DNA of 64,000 nucleotides from Pollutimonas harenae (GCF_004153685.1 NZ_SDQD01000001.1:1-64000), one strand, 5' to 3'; counted from the first letter of the stretch, positions 17,785 to 28,103 are shown. Notes: generated by a model not told the origin, from the sequence alone. Numbers and translations: made by a program.

Positions 17785-17960
17785 GGTTATTGTCAAAGCA
17801 TTTTTTAAGAAATCGACGCAGTCAATAGTACTTGCAGCGCTTATTCCAGGTCCTTGGATCAGATTCGCCAGGCTGCTGCGCCGGCTCAGACATTTTTGCG
17901 TGCCAGGAGCCGAGCGGTCGCAGTCATAGAAGCTGTTATATAGCGAATTCATTAAGCTCC

Positions 17961-18389
17961 TTACGCTTCGATGTAAGCGTAAACCTTGCCTGTGCTTATC
18001 GCTTCGGCCAGTTCGGCTTTGACTTGCTCACGGCTTTTATTGGCCATTTGGTGCTGTGCAGGATAATTTTGAGGAAACTGCTCGTTGAGCTTTAGGCCGC
18101 TCTCGCCTGAACTTACGTTGCCTGTACGGACGGCTTCGGCCAGTTCGGCATTGACCTGTTCACGGCTCTTGGTGGCGACCACCTGCTGTGTAATGTAGTT
18201 ATTTGGAAATTGCTCGTTAAGCTTTAGGCCACTTTCACCGTAACTAACGTTGCCGGTACGAATGGCTTCAGCGAGTTCTGCTTTGACTTGCTCCCGTGTG
18301 ACGGGCGCGTCGGTGGTGGCGGCCATGGCTTGGCCGGCAAACATGGTGGTGAATGCGAGCGCAACAGCGCAGGTATGGGTACGTGTCAT
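17961..18389 (-). CDS. DUF4148 repeat protein, secreted
   Basis: 142 aa with a signal peptide ending AMA-ATT. Three tandem units begin (S/T)REQVKAELAEA(I/V)RTG, at about residues 32, 74 and 115; the first two are followed by NVSYGESGLKLNEQFPNNY-like tails. This matches DUF4148, which is typical of Burkholderiales. Function unknown, probably periplasmic. The 18390-18660 gap shows nothing recognisable. Confidence 0.85.
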   Translation of the reverse strand: MTRTHTCAVALAFTTMFAGQAMAATTDAPVTREQVKAELAEAIRTGNVSYGESGLKLNEQFPNNYITQQVVATKSREQVNAELAEAVRTGNVSSGESGLKLNEQFPQNYPAQHQMANKSREQVKAELAEAISTGKVYAYIEA

Positions 18390-18660
18390 GATATATCCCT
18401 TAAGTAAATGATTGCCTTGAACTATCCCTTGAAAAATATTCAGGGGCTTCGACGAGCTACGTCTTTATCTCGCCGATGTAGTTACTTTAAAAGTGGCAAC
18501 CAAATGGATAAATGGCTTCGAAGGACATGTACTTTCCACTCTAATGAAACAATGGGAGGTTCTGAAAGAGCCCGTCGGCAAAGACATTGACCACGGATAG
18601 GGCTCGGCTGCTAATGCTTACCAGTTGGTAGCCGAGACATAGGTTCTGTCACAATAAAGC

Positions 18661-18864
18661 ATGTGCAATCGCTATGTGACACCGACCGAAGCTGAGATTG
18701 AACGGCTTTGGCATATTGGAAACCGGAACCAGCCTCGATGGTGGGAGGCCGCCGTTCACCCTCGCGCTGCCGGCCCATTTATTCGGGAACACGATATCGG
18801 GCGTGAGCTGGTGGTCGGCCAGTTGGCTCTTATCCCAGGGGTGCGTCTTGTGTGGCACTTTTAA
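18661..18864 (+). pseudogene. SRAP/YedK-like gene truncated by a repeat
   Basis: The 67-aa frame begins MCNRYVTPTEAEIERLW, the N-terminus of SOS-response-associated peptidases (SRAP, YedK/HMCES), where Cys2 links covalently to abasic sites in DNA. Homology-like sequence runs to QLALIP and then stops exactly where the 134-bp repeat starts (18835). The remaining residues and the stop come from the repeat. The rest of the roughly 220-aa family is missing, so it is non-functional. Confidence 0.75.
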
Positions 18865-18968
18865 GGCCACAAATGAGCGACAGCGAATTTGGGGAATTGA
18901 AGGTGCCTGCCAGATCGAAGAGCTGGCAACGTCATCAGTCAGGGACCCATCGAAGATGGGGCGCCAAT
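18835..18968. repeat. 134-bp dispersed repeat, copy 2
   Basis: Same length and nearly the same sequence as 2293-2426; weaker similarity continues to about 19015. Its left edge interrupts the SRAP frame. Confidence 0.75.
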
Positions 18969-19056
18969 CATGCTCAGTTGGTTGTAATCTTCAGCGACAA
19001 ATGACATCGAATTTTTAGCGCTATGTGGCTCTGGTTTGATCGAGGATCAGGTGGCG

Positions 19057-20463
19057 CTATAGGCTGGACGCTGGTGAGATAATCTCAAACGTTGTCCATT
19101 GTGCCGTTGAGCTAACGATAATCTGACCGCCATGGGCTTCGATAATGGATTTTGCGATAGCCAGGCCTAGACCGGCCCCTTCACCGTTGCGTTGTCGAGA
19201 CGCGTCTGGTCTATAGAACCGTTCAAAAATGTGGGGCAGGTGTTCAGCAGGAATGACGGGGCCGGGGTTTTGTATGCGAACCTTTACCACATCGCCCGTA
19301 GCTTGAAGGCTTACGTCGACAGTTTCTCCAGTTGGTGTATAACGGATAGCATTGGACAGCAGGTTGCTTAGCGCACGGCGAATCATCAGCCTGTCGCCCG
19401 ACATGCACACACGCTCGCCCGCCAGTTCTAGGGCAACACCGCGTTCTTCGGCCCAGGCACCGAAATAATCAAAGAGCACCCGGATTTCAACATCGAGATC
19501 AATCGTGACAAGTTCTGGTTTCAGGAGATTGTTGTCGGCTTGAGCCAAGAACAGCATATCGCCCACCATCTTTGCCATACGCTCATACTCTTCAAGATTG
19601 GAGTACAGTATCTCGCGATACTGTTCGACATCGCGCGCCTGCGAGAGCGCCACTTCAGTCTGCGTTTTGATATTCGTAATCGGGGTGCGCAGTTCATGTG
19701 CAATATCTCCCGAGAAGTCAGATAGTCGTTTGAAAACATCTTCGAGACGGTCCAACATCTGATTGAAAGATGTTGCGAGTTCGACTAGCTCAGTGGGGAC
19801 TGCGTCAGCTGCCAGCCGGATATGCAATTGATCAGACCTGATGCTTCGTATTTCACGGCTTATCCGCCGTATGGGCGCATGACCTTGATGTACGGCCAAC
19901 CACGTGGCCAGAATCGCGATAAGGCAGGCGAAGACCGTGATGAGGCGAAGATAGTCGCGGAAACTCTCCAGGTAGTGCAAATGGAAGTTAATCCCGGTAG
20001 CCACTGCAATGGTAAGCGGGGCCATGCCGGGCAGCCCATCAGGTGCAATCCGTAGAACAGCGCCTCTGAACGTTTCGCCATGGTCTTGCCAGATGCCCAC
20101 TGTCCCGATCGTGATCTGCTCAACAGGCTGCGCAATAGTCGCAAATCTAGCGAGGTCTGAGCCGGGCGTCGCATAAATCACGGCACCGTTTGCCGTTGAT
20201 ATCCGGTACTGCGCATTGTGGTGGCCGGAGACCGCGTTTGCGAGCCGCCCTCGTAGTGCTTCAGAGCTGTCATTGGGCGGCAGAGTTGCGAGCGTGTGCT
20301 TTAACGCTTGAACAACAGCATTCAACTCATCTACGTCCTGTTGGATAAAGTGATCGTTAATTGACCGCTCGATAACCCATCCGAAGGACAGTAGTACCAC
20401 CGTTATAACCGTTCCGATAGAAACGGTTAGCCGTACGGCCAGAGACGCAGGACGCCGTTTCAT
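19057..20463 (-). CDS. copS: Heavy-metal sensor histidine kinase (CusS/CopS-like)
   Basis: 468 aa inner-membrane kinase. Two membrane segments (about 10-30 and 165-185) flank a periplasmic sensor region; HAMP, HisKA (FSGDIAHELRTPITNIKTQTE, phospho-His near residue 250) and HATPase_c (N-box SNLLSNAIRYTP, G-box GEGAGLGLAI) follow. It starts 3 bp after the stop of the response regulator. The pair is divergent from the copper genes, so copper or silver is the likely signal. Confidence 0.9.
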   Translation of the reverse strand: MKRRPASLAVRLTVSIGTVITVVLLSFGWVIERSINDHFIQQDVDELNAVVQALKHTLATLPPNDSSEALRGRLANAVSGHHNAQYRISTANGAVIYATPGSDLARFATIAQPVEQITIGTVGIWQDHGETFRGAVLRIAPDGLPGMAPLTIAVATGINFHLHYLESFRDYLRLITVFACLIAILATWLAVHQGHAPIRRISREIRSIRSDQLHIRLAADAVPTELVELATSFNQMLDRLEDVFKRLSDFSGDIAHELRTPITNIKTQTEVALSQARDVEQYREILYSNLEEYERMAKMVGDMLFLAQADNNLLKPELVTIDLDVEIRVLFDYFGAWAEERGVALELAGERVCMSGDRLMIRRALSNLLSNAIRYTPTGETVDVSLQATGDVVKVRIQNPGPVIPAEHLPHIFERFYRPDASRQRNGEGAGLGLAIAKSIIEAHGGQIIVSSTAQWTTFEIISPASSL

Positions 20464-20466
20464 CGG

Positions 20467-21150
20467 CTAGACAGGAAGGGCAACATCTAGCATATAACCC
20501 ATGCCGCGCACCGTATGGATGAGCTTGGGCTCGTATTCATCATCGATCTTGGCTCGCAGACGTCGGATGGCGACATCAATGACATTGGTGTCGCTGTCAA
20601 AATTCATGTCCCAAACTTGGGAGGCAATGAGTGAGCGCGGCAGCACTTCGCCCTGACGTCGTACCAGAAGCTCCAGCAAGGCGAATTCCTTATTCGTAAG
20701 GTTTATACGTATCCCATTACGCTGAGCTCGCCGGCGGGGAATGTCGAGAACGAGATCAGCTATCTGCAGTTGATCGTTGAATACAGGGGCGGAACCGCGT
20801 CTCAGTAATGTACGTACCCGAGCGAGAAGCTCAGAGAAAGCGAAAGGCTTTACCAGGTAGTCATCCGCCCCAAGTTCCAAGCCCTTTACACGATCGTTAA
20901 CGCTGTCGCGTGCTGTCAGAAAGAGGACGGGAGTAGGCGATTTTGCATCACGTAGCGCCTGCACAATACGCCATCCATCCACATCGGGCAGCATGACATC
21001 CAAAATTATCAGGTCGTAGGATCCTGTCAGCGCAAGATGGTGGCCGTCCAAGCCGGTACGTGCCAAGTCAACCACGAACCCGGACTCCATGAGGCCTTGG
21101 CGTACGTAATCGCCCACCTTGATCTCGTCCTCAACAACGAGCAGTTTCAT
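20467..21150 (-). CDS. copR: OmpR-family response regulator (CusR/CopR-like)
   Basis: 227 aa from MKLLVVEDE at 21150, preceded by AGGAGCAATC; a longer frame to 21222 has no such site. Receiver domain with phospho-acceptor Asp in [14 protein letters not shown] and Lys in [12 protein letters not shown], then a Trans_Reg_C winged helix ([27 protein letters not shown]). Divergent from copA, with two cop boxes in between. Confidence 0.92.
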   Translation of the reverse strand: MKLLVVEDEIKVGDYVRQGLMESGFVVDLARTGLDGHHLALTGSYDLIILDVMLPDVDGWRIVQALRDAKSPTPVLFLTARDSVNDRVKGLELGADDYLVKPFAFSELLARVRTLLRRGSAPVFNDQLQIADLVLDIPRRRAQRNGIRINLTNKEFALLELLVRRQGEVLPRSLIASQVWDMNFDSDTNVIDVAIRRLRAKIDDEYEPKLIHTVRGMGYMLDVALPV

Positions 21151-21264
21151 GCGATTGCTCCTGTAATTCGCGTGTAAGCGACCAGCGAAAAGACCTTGTC
21201 GCTGCTTGTTCCTGCGTGTCATCCGAGTCTAAAGCTGGGACTCTGACGCACAGATGACCGGATG

Positions 21265-21280
21265 ATTACAACATTGTAAT
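21265..21280. promoter_or_regulatory. cop box 1
   Basis: ATTACAACATTGTAAT, a 16-bp palindrome of the CusR/CopR type (ATTAC-N6-GTAAT). It lies between the divergent regulator and copA genes. Confidence 0.75.
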
Positions 21281-21333
21281 GATCCCTTCAAAACAGGTTT
21301 GTGCGAGCTAGCACAGCGACCGTTGCCCCTTTG

Positions 21334-21349
21334 ATTACAGAAAAGTAAT
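21334..21349. promoter_or_regulatory. cop box 2
   Basis: ATTACAGAAAAGTAAT has the same ATTAC-N6-GTAAT skeleton as box 1, 69 bp away, and is closer to copA. Confidence 0.65.
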
Positions 21350-21469
21350 GGAGCCGTCACGCATCCGACAGGCGCACTTGATTAAAGTTAAGAAATGGCA
21401 TCTGTCGTTTCTACTTTCGACCCGACAGAAGAAGCATTAACACACAATTAACTCACAGGATTTTCTCGC

Positions 21470-23332
21470 GTGAAACGCCCCTCTACGCTAGCCGTTCCCG
21501 CATCGTTCATGCCCCGTCGCCGCTTTGTTCAAGGGTTGGCGGCTGGTGGCGTACTTCTGGGCCTTTCACCCTATGCCCGGGCCCTTGGGCAGTCGGACCG
21601 CACCAGCACGGGATCTGCGCAAATACTGAGCGGAACCGAATTTAACCTGGAAATTGGTGAATCGCCGGTGAACTTCACTGGTAATCCTCGCATAGCCACG
21701 ACGGTAAATGGTTCGCTCCCAGCGCCCACCTTGCGCTGGCGTGAAGGCGACACGGTCACTATCCATGTGAAAAATCGCTTAAAGGAAGCGACGTCCACCC
21801 ATTGGCACGGCATCATCCTGCCCTTCCAAATGGATGGCGTGCCAGGCATCAGCTTTTCCGGCATCCCACCTGGCGAAACGTTTACCTACCGATTTAAAGT
21901 TGAACAAAGCGGCACATACTGGTATCACTCGCACTCAGGCATGCAGGAGGCCACCGGTGTTTACGGAGCAATTATCATCGATCCGGTACAAACCGATCCG
22001 ATCCACGCTAACCGCGAATACGTCGTTCAGCTCTCGGACTGGACAGATGAAGATCCGATGCGGGTCCTGGCCAAGCTCAAAATGCAAGGCGACTACTACA
22101 ACTATAACCAGCCTACCGCTATTGATTTCTTCCAGGATGCCTCACGAGATGGCCTGAAAGCAGCCATCGACAAGCGCAAGATGTGGAACGAAATGCGCAT
22201 GAGTCCCACAGACTTGGCCGACCTATCCGCGAACGTGCTGACCTACCTGATGAACGGCACAACGCCTGCGGGCAACTGGACGGGGCTTTTTCGGCCCGGT
22301 GAGCGGGTCCGCCTGCGTTTCATCAACGGGGCAGCCAACACCTTTTACGATGTGCGTATACCAGGCCTGAAGTTAACAGTCGTTCAGGCCGATGGAGTCA
22401 ATGTAGAACCCGTAACGGTGGATGAGTTTCGCTTTGGGCCAGGGGAAACCTACGACGTGCTGGTCGAGCCCAAGGACGACACCTATACCGTTTTTGCGCA
22501 AGCCATGGACCGCACCGGCTACGCAAGAGGCACTTTGGCTACGCGTGCCGGTCTCGACGCGCCCGTGCCTGCGCTTGACCCTGCGGAATGGCTCACCATG
22601 GCGGACATGATGGGTTCAATGGGCGCGGGTATGGCCGGAATGAGCCACGGCGCAGCTGGCCAATCTTCCATGGGCGGTATGGACCACGGCACGATGGCCG
22701 GAATGGACCACAGCAAGATGACTGGAATGAACCATGGCAGCATGCAAGGCATGAATCACGGTGCAATGGCAGGCATGGACCATAGCGCCATGTCAACGAC
22801 CGGCGCCAGTACTCAGGTACGCCATGCCCGAACAGAATACGGTGCCAGCATCGACATGCGGGTAGACATGCCGCGTACCAACCTGGACGATCCCGGTATC
22901 GGTCTACGAAATAATGGGCGACGCGTACTGACGCTCTCCGACTTACACACCGTGGGCGGCGCGATGGACCCTCGCGGCGCGGAACGCGAAATCGAGCTTC
23001 ATCTGACCGGAAACATGGAACGCTATGCCTGGTCATTTGATGGCGTCGAATACGGCAAGTCGACCCCCGTTCATTTCCGGTACGGAGAGCGGGTCAGGGT
23101 TATTTTGCACAACGATACGATGATGACGCATCCAATGCACTTACATGGCATGTGGAGCGAGCTGGAAACACCGAGTGGAGAGTTTCAAGCCCGTCGACAC
23201 ACGATACCTGTGCAACCGGCTCAGCGAATCAGCTTTCTTGTAACCGCCGATGCCCTGGGGCGTTGGGCCTGGCACTGCCATCTGATGCTGCACATGGATG
23301 CTGGCATGTTCCGCGAGGTGGTGGTGGCATGA
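21470..23332 (+). CDS. copA: CopA-family multicopper oxidase
   Basis: 620 aa periplasmic oxidase with a Tat signal ([19 protein letters not shown]). Four copper-ligand motifs are present: [23 protein letters not shown] and [16 protein letters not shown] Met/His-rich insert with repeated MDHxxMxGM units (about 380-440) probably binds Cu(I). The GTG start at 21470 has CACAGGA upstream. Known role: periplasmic Cu(I) oxidation and copper resistance (CopA/PcoA). It overlaps copB by ATGA. Confidence 0.94.
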   Translation: MKRPSTLAVPASFMPRRRFVQGLAAGGVLLGLSPYARALGQSDRTSTGSAQILSGTEFNLEIGESPVNFTGNPRIATTVNGSLPAPTLRWREGDTVTIHVKNRLKEATSTHWHGIILPFQMDGVPGISFSGIPPGETFTYRFKVEQSGTYWYHSHSGMQEATGVYGAIIIDPVQTDPIHANREYVVQLSDWTDEDPMRVLAKLKMQGDYYNYNQPTAIDFFQDASRDGLKAAIDKRKMWNEMRMSPTDLADLSANVLTYLMNGTTPAGNWTGLFRPGERVRLRFINGAANTFYDVRIPGLKLTVVQADGVNVEPVTVDEFRFGPGETYDVLVEPKDDTYTVFAQAMDRTGYARGTLATRAGLDAPVPALDPAEWLTMADMMGSMGAGMAGMSHGAAGQSSMGGMDHGTMAGMDHSKMTGMNHGSMQGMNHGAMAGMDHSAMSTTGASTQVRHARTEYGASIDMRVDMPRTNLDDPGIGLRNNGRRVLTLSDLHTVGGAMDPRGAEREIELHLTGNMERYAWSFDGVEYGKSTPVHFRYGERVRVILHNDTMMTHPMHLHGMWSELETPSGEFQARRHTIPVQPAQRISFLVTADALGRWAWHCHLMLHMDAGMFREVVVA

Positions 23333-24348
23333 AAACAATCAACGAAACGTTAGGCATCCCGCTCATGAGTAATCAATTGAAGAAAAAACTCCTTGCTGCG
23401 GCAATCGCAACAGCGGGTGCTGCGCCCATGTTTGCCTATGCCCAGACACATGCGGGCCATGCTGTCCACACGTCGCCGACACCACAAACAACCACATCCA
23501 CGATGGCTCCAGACATGAATCACGGCTCGACAGCCACCGCGCACGCTATGAGCGCTATGGATCATGGCAGTGGCGAAATGGATCACGGCGATATGCAAAT
23601 GCAAGGTGGCTCGGCCCCGCCGGATGCCCGTGATCCGGATGCCTACTCCGAAGGCTATGTGCGTAATGCGGGCAAATATGCGTTGCCGCCATCAGAGACG
23701 CTAGTCATGTCGGACATGCATAACTTCGGTTCCGTAAACTTCGACCGGCTGGAATACGTCAGGGCTCGGGGTAAGGAGTGGACGGCCTATGAAGGTGAGG
23801 CCTGGTATGGCAGCACCTATAACCGCGCCGTAATCAAGGCTGAAGGGGAAGTCGCAAGCGGCAAGCTGCAAGCGTCCGAAACTCAACTGCTTTGGCGGCA
23901 TGCGGTCTCCACTTTCTGGGACACAGAGCTGGGTGTTCGTTTTGACCACGCACAAGGCGCGCCAAATCGAGAATGGTTGGCCTTCGGCTTTAAAGGGCTT
24001 GCTCCTTACTGGTTCGAGGTGGATGCCACCGCATATGTCGGCCCCAGCGGGCGAACCGCTCTTAGACTCAAGACGGAATATGACATTTTATTTACTCAGA
24101 AGCTCTACCTTCAACCGAGCGTAGAAGTGAATTTCCATGGTAAGGACGATGAACGTTGGGGGATCGGTAGCGGCCTGACGGACGGCACTGCAGGCTTGCG
24201 CCTCAAGTACGAAGTCACGCGTCAGCTTATTCCCTACGTTGGCGTGGAGTGGTCCAGTAAATTCGGAAAAACGGCGGATTACGCTCGCGCAGCCGAAGAG
24301 TCCAAACAGGAAACCCGCTTCGTCGCAGGCTTGAGTTTCCGGTTTTGA
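23329..24348 (+). CDS. copB: CopB outer-membrane copper resistance protein
   Basis: 339 aa. Signal peptide region [22 protein letters not shown], Met/His-rich N-terminal region with MDHG repeats, then a beta-rich CopB domain ending in [10 protein letters not shown], the terminal Phe typical of outer-membrane proteins. Start at 23329 overlaps the copA stop (ATGA); a second ATG at 23365 would give a more standard signal peptide and cannot be excluded. Confidence 0.9.
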   Translation: MKTINETLGIPLMSNQLKKKLLAAAIATAGAAPMFAYAQTHAGHAVHTSPTPQTTTSTMAPDMNHGSTATAHAMSAMDHGSGEMDHGDMQMQGGSAPPDARDPDAYSEGYVRNAGKYALPPSETLVMSDMHNFGSVNFDRLEYVRARGKEWTAYEGEAWYGSTYNRAVIKAEGEVASGKLQASETQLLWRHAVSTFWDTELGVRFDHAQGAPNREWLAFGFKGLAPYWFEVDATAYVGPSGRTALRLKTEYDILFTQKLYLQPSVEVNFHGKDDERWGIGSGLTDGTAGLRLKYEVTRQLIPYVGVEWSSKFGKTADYARAAEESKQETRFVAGLSFRF

Positions 24349-24423
24349 GATTCCTTCTAACGGAGGGTGGCCAACCTGAAGCGCTTCCCTCATTAAACCA
24401 AACAACTTAAAAGAGCATCCATA

Positions 24424-24933
24424 GTGAAAAAAACCTTATCCATTTTGGCGTTATGCACCCTACCCGCCCTTGCGACCGCTGCAGGTAGCCATGCGGGCGG
24501 TCATGACATGCCTGCACACGGCATGCCTGGCCACGATATGTCGACGATGTCGCAAGTGGCGTCGCCTAACGGTCAACCCGGAGATTCAGCCAAAGTTTCC
24601 CGGACGATCGAGCTAACCATGGATGACACCATGCGCTTCACCCCCAGTGAAATCCAGGTCAAAGCCGGAGAAACGATCCGTTTCTTTATCAAGAACTCAG
24701 GAAAAATACCGCATGAGATGGTGGTCGGCTCGCTGGCAGACCTCAAGGCGCATGCACTGGAAATGCGAAAAATGCCAAACATGCAACATGCCGAACCAAA
24801 CGCGATTACGCTCAACGCCGGCCAGCGTGGCGGTCTAATCTGGAAATTTGACCAGGCAGGTACGGTCGATTTCGCGTGCACGATTCCTGGCCATATGGAA
24901 GCTGGAATGGTGGGTAAGGTAAAGGTCAATTAA
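24424..24933 (+). CDS. Cupredoxin-like periplasmic copper protein
   Basis: 169 aa with GTG start, signal peptide, a His/Met-rich linker (GGHDMPAHGMPGHDM) and a cupredoxin domain with type-1 copper ligands His (KIPHEMV), Cys and His (FACTIPGHMEAGM). Probably a copper chaperone or electron carrier for CopA; 75 bp after copB. Confidence 0.88.
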   Translation: MKKTLSILALCTLPALATAAGSHAGGHDMPAHGMPGHDMSTMSQVASPNGQPGDSAKVSRTIELTMDDTMRFTPSEIQVKAGETIRFFIKNSGKIPHEMVVGSLADLKAHALEMRKMPNMQHAEPNAITLNAGQRGGLIWKFDQAGTVDFACTIPGHMEAGMVGKVKVN

Positions 24934-24946
24934 GCTAACGCAAAAC

Positions 24947-25420
24947 ATGACCAACAAAAGATTAATCTTCGGAGTAGTCGGTATCTTCGCCGTTGCGGTC
25001 TCCGCCCTCATATACAGCGTCGGGCGCGATTCTGGCCCAGCATTCATCGATCCTGCGGACAAGGCGTTTGTCATACAAGGCAAGGCTATCTACGAAAATA
25101 GTTGCGCAGCGTGCCACGGCGTGCAGTTGCAGGGGCAGCCAAATTGGCGCGAGCGTCTCCCTAACGGAAGGTTGCCAGCGCCGCCGCACGACAAGTTCGG
25201 TCATACTTGGCACCATCCTGATGCGATGCTGTTCGATATGGTCAAAAACGGTCTTGTCCCGGGGAAGACAGCGCCTCCCGGTTATGAAAGCGACATGCCA
25301 GCTTACGCTACGATGCTGTCTGACGAAGAAATCATTGCCGTGCTGACTTACATCAAGAGTAACTGGCCGCCCAAGGTTCTACAGGCACAGAAAGAAGTCA
25401 CCATGCAACGGCGCGAGTAG
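24947..25420 (+). CDS. Membrane-anchored c-type cytochrome
   Basis: 157 aa. N-terminal membrane anchor (residues 6-24), single haem motif CAACH and a C-terminal axial Met candidate (SDMPAYATMLSDEEI). It starts 13 bp after the cupredoxin gene. It probably moves electrons from the multicopper oxidase/cupredoxin to the respiratory chain. The following 25421-25718 gap is AT-rich and has no gene; it marks the left side of different, transferred sequence. Confidence 0.88.
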   Translation: MTNKRLIFGVVGIFAVAVSALIYSVGRDSGPAFIDPADKAFVIQGKAIYENSCAACHGVQLQGQPNWRERLPNGRLPAPPHDKFGHTWHHPDAMLFDMVKNGLVPGKTAPPGYESDMPAYATMLSDEEIIAVLTYIKSNWPPKVLQAQKEVTMQRRE

Positions 25421-25718
25421 ACGAATCAGCTGCCCTCTCGAGGCTAGAGTTAAGTACTCATTACAACAGAATATAAAATAATCAAATTCGCGCAATAAAT
25501 CAGATTTATAATCGTTTTTGATCGGATGTAATCGATTTTGCGCAACAGCCAAATAGAAAAATCAATCCAGCTTGCATCTGAATAGACATAAAAAAATCAA
25601 ATTTTTACTGAAAAGCACTTTTATGACTAATTTTATGCAGGCATAATTGAATTAACGCATTGCCAGCATAAATTCATCATTTTTGCGCATCCTGCAGCAA
25701 CAGCATCAGGAATATTCC

Positions 25719-27338
25719 ATGAGTGACCTTCCCAACGACCCTATTGGTGCGGCGTGGCTAGCCCAGGAGTATCAGCTTCTTCCGATCGGACGTCTGCCAG
25801 TACACAGCCAGATCGGCGGGCGAAGGGCCTCACAGATCAGCGACAGCGACAGACTGGAGACCTACCCGGAGGCCATGCGCCCTTCAGTTGAGCCCGCAGC
25901 ACACCTTCAATTCCATCTGCGCCATGAAGTGCCGCATCTCGAATTCCTGTCTCGCCTGTTCGCCAAGACCGGACCCGCCTTTGTTCAGGCCTGGGTCAAT
26001 GCCGAGCCGACCGGGCAGTATGCCCGCCGGGCTGCCTTTCTGTATGAATGGTTGACCGAAAACACCCTGCAGGTGCCGGAACGCATCGGCGGCAATTATG
26101 TCCATGCCATCGACGACACCAAGCTTGTGGCTGCCTCGCCAGATTGCGCTGTGAAAGTGCCGCGCTGGCGCATCAACGACAACTTACCCGGCACACGATA
26201 TTTTTGCCCGACCATCGTCAAGACTGAGGCAACAATCCAGGCCATGGCCTTGGATGTACCGCTGCTCTTCCAGAACCTGACGAACGAATTCGGCGAAGAC
26301 CTGCTACAACGCGCCGCCGTATGGATGACGCTGCGTGAAAGCAAGGCCAGTTTTGCCATTGAGGGTGAAGCAGACCGCGCCAGCCGCATCGAACGATTCG
26401 CCGACGTCATAGCCCGACGAACGGGCCACGGCGACAGCCCGTTAAGCGACACTGCGCTTGCTCAACTGCAAGGCGAGATACTGGGCAGGCGCACTACGCT
26501 CACCCATTTCGGCTTGCGCCAGTCGCCCGTCTTCGTAGGAGAAACTGTACGCTATCAGGATGTTGTGCATTATGTAGCGCCACCAGCCGATGACGTCGCC
26601 GCCATGCTGGAAGGCCTTCGTGTGTTCCTTGAGCGCACACAAGGACAATCGCCTGTCATGCGCAGTGCGGTAGCCGCTTTCGGCTTTGTCTACATTCATC
26701 CGCTGGCTGACGGTAATGGTCGCGTACATCGTTTTCTGATCAACGATATATTACGGCGCGATGGCGCAGTACCCGAGCCCGTAATTCTGCCCGTATCAGC
26801 CGTCATCACCGACGATGCCGGAGAGCGTCGCAGTTACGACCTCGTACTGGATGAGGTATCCAAGCCCCTGATGCAAGCGGCGCGTAAACATATAGCGTTC
26901 GCATCCAGACACACCACCTACCCAGATGGTGTCGTTTCCAACTTCGAGTTCAACGGAGATGAACAGGTTCGCCCTGTGTGGCGCTATCTTGATTTAGGTC
27001 CGCATGTCGTCTATCTGTCCAACATCGTCAAGCGTACTCTGACGGAACAGATGCGCGAGCAATCACGCTATCTACGCAACCATGGGCGTGCTCGCCAGGC
27101 GCTCAAAGAGGTGGTCGAAATGCCTGACCCACAGGCAGACCGTGTTCTTAGATCCATTGAGCAAAATAATGGTGAATTGAGTAACGCACTGGCCAAGCAA
27201 ATGCCAATACTGAGTGAGCCCGGCGTATGGGCGGAGATTATCGAGGTTGTATCCCAAGCTTTCCAAGAGGACCTGCCCGCCGATAGTCATATTCTCGACC
27301 GCTACCATCCATCACGGCCCGCCGGGAGGGAATCATGA
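25719..27338 (+). CDS. Fic-domain AMPylase, class II type
   Basis: 539 aa from ATG 25719 (AGGA upstream; a longer frame starts at 25683). Fic core motif HPLADGNGR at about 327-335, matching HPFx(D/E)GNGRxxR with Leu for Phe. An N-terminal autoinhibitory motif of class II Fic proteins, (S/T)xxxE(G/N), is present as S211-FAI-E215-G216, so no separate antitoxin is needed. Family role: transfer of AMP to target hydroxyls. Target unknown. First gene of the decayed island. Confidence 0.88.
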   Translation: MSDLPNDPIGAAWLAQEYQLLPIGRLPVHSQIGGRRASQISDSDRLETYPEAMRPSVEPAAHLQFHLRHEVPHLEFLSRLFAKTGPAFVQAWVNAEPTGQYARRAAFLYEWLTENTLQVPERIGGNYVHAIDDTKLVAASPDCAVKVPRWRINDNLPGTRYFCPTIVKTEATIQAMALDVPLLFQNLTNEFGEDLLQRAAVWMTLRESKASFAIEGEADRASRIERFADVIARRTGHGDSPLSDTALAQLQGEILGRRTTLTHFGLRQSPVFVGETVRYQDVVHYVAPPADDVAAMLEGLRVFLERTQGQSPVMRSAVAAFGFVYIHPLADGNGRVHRFLINDILRRDGAVPEPVILPVSAVITDDAGERRSYDLVLDEVSKPLMQAARKHIAFASRHTTYPDGVVSNFEFNGDEQVRPVWRYLDLGPHVVYLSNIVKRTLTEQMREQSRYLRNHGRARQALKEVVEMPDPQADRVLRSIEQNNGELSNALAKQMPILSEPGVWAEIIEVVSQAFQEDLPADSHILDRYHPSRPAGRES

Positions 27339-27486
27339 ATGCTTACAAGCGCTGATCTCAACTGAACCGAGCTGTAGCACTGCACCCTATTTCGGTCCCT
27401 TGCCTATTGACAGCCCGTTATGCAGAACATGGGCAAGAACTCGAACCCCGACAAAGGCGGCAAGGTTTCCGGCTAGCGTTACGTTC

Positions 27487-27750
27487 CTCGGATCTGTTTC
27501 TGGACGCGTGAGAAACCGATACGGCCAGCAGCGATATAAACTTGATGCTGATCAGCAATGAAATCCGCTATGGAGAACTATTCTCTGCATTGAAGGACGC
27601 CAGCACCAAGCTCGGCCGCCCCGTAAACCCCACGATTTTGACCCATGAAGAGTTTGACAAACGTTTAGCGAACCAGGAGTCCCTTCTGACTCGTGTAATG
27701 GGCAACCCAAAATCTGGATCATAGGAGAAAGCAATGTCCTCGATATTTGA
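27487..27750 (+). pseudogene. Degenerate MNT-type nucleotidyltransferase
   Basis: Pieces of a polymerase-beta-like nucleotidyltransferase lie in different frames: the GS motif region (LGSVSGRV, 27487-27520), then SSDINLMLISNEIRYGELFSALKDAS in the frame starting at 27524, and after a shift near 27710 the tail KIWIIGE. At least two frameshifts break it, and the start is missing. Such proteins are the antitoxin (MNT) half of MNT-HEPN modules; a HEPN remnant follows. Confidence 0.6.
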
Positions 27751-27758
27751 GAACATGA

Positions 27759-28016
27759 GCGGCCCATGCGCTGTGCTTAGCCGCATTGCGCTGGCATGGC
27801 TACCGCCCCACTAGTCGGTACGTCGTATTTTAATTACTACCTAGTACGCTGGACCTAGGCCCCGAAATATGGCGCGTGCTAGACAAATGCCACAACACCC
27901 GCAACCTGGGCGAATACGAAGGCGATCTGAATATCGATGATCGTATCGTCACCGATTTGGTGGCTGCGTGCGAGATAGTTGCCAAAAGTGTCGACGTTTT
28001 AACTCCACTGAAGTAA
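27759..28016 (+). pseudogene. Degenerate HEPN-domain toxin remnant
   Basis: One frame reads AAHALCLAALRWHGYRPTSR.. then an in-frame TAA (27831), then LLPSTLDLGPEIWRVLDKCH, NTRNLGEYEGDL and a natural stop at 28014. The Arg-x4-6-His-like catalytic region of HEPN ribonucleases may correspond to KCHNTRN. The premature stop (probably CAA to TAA) and lost 5' end show decay. Together with the preceding gene it forms a dead MNT-HEPN pair. Confidence 0.6.
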
Positions 28017-28103
28017 GGTCATGCGTAAAGCTGATATCTTCTCCCGAGATAACCAAGTCCAGGTAGCCAGATACTGGGCCTCTTGCAAGCGAACTAATTC
28101 CGT

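Noticed and set aside
18653-18680. TGTCACA and its inverse TGTGACA around the SRAP start as an ECF41 promoter
   Set aside because: No CGTC element at the right distance; more likely a chance inverted repeat.
27319-27486. Short frames between the Fic gene and the nucleotidyltransferase remnant
   Set aside because: Products below 20 aa without family signal; probably debris.
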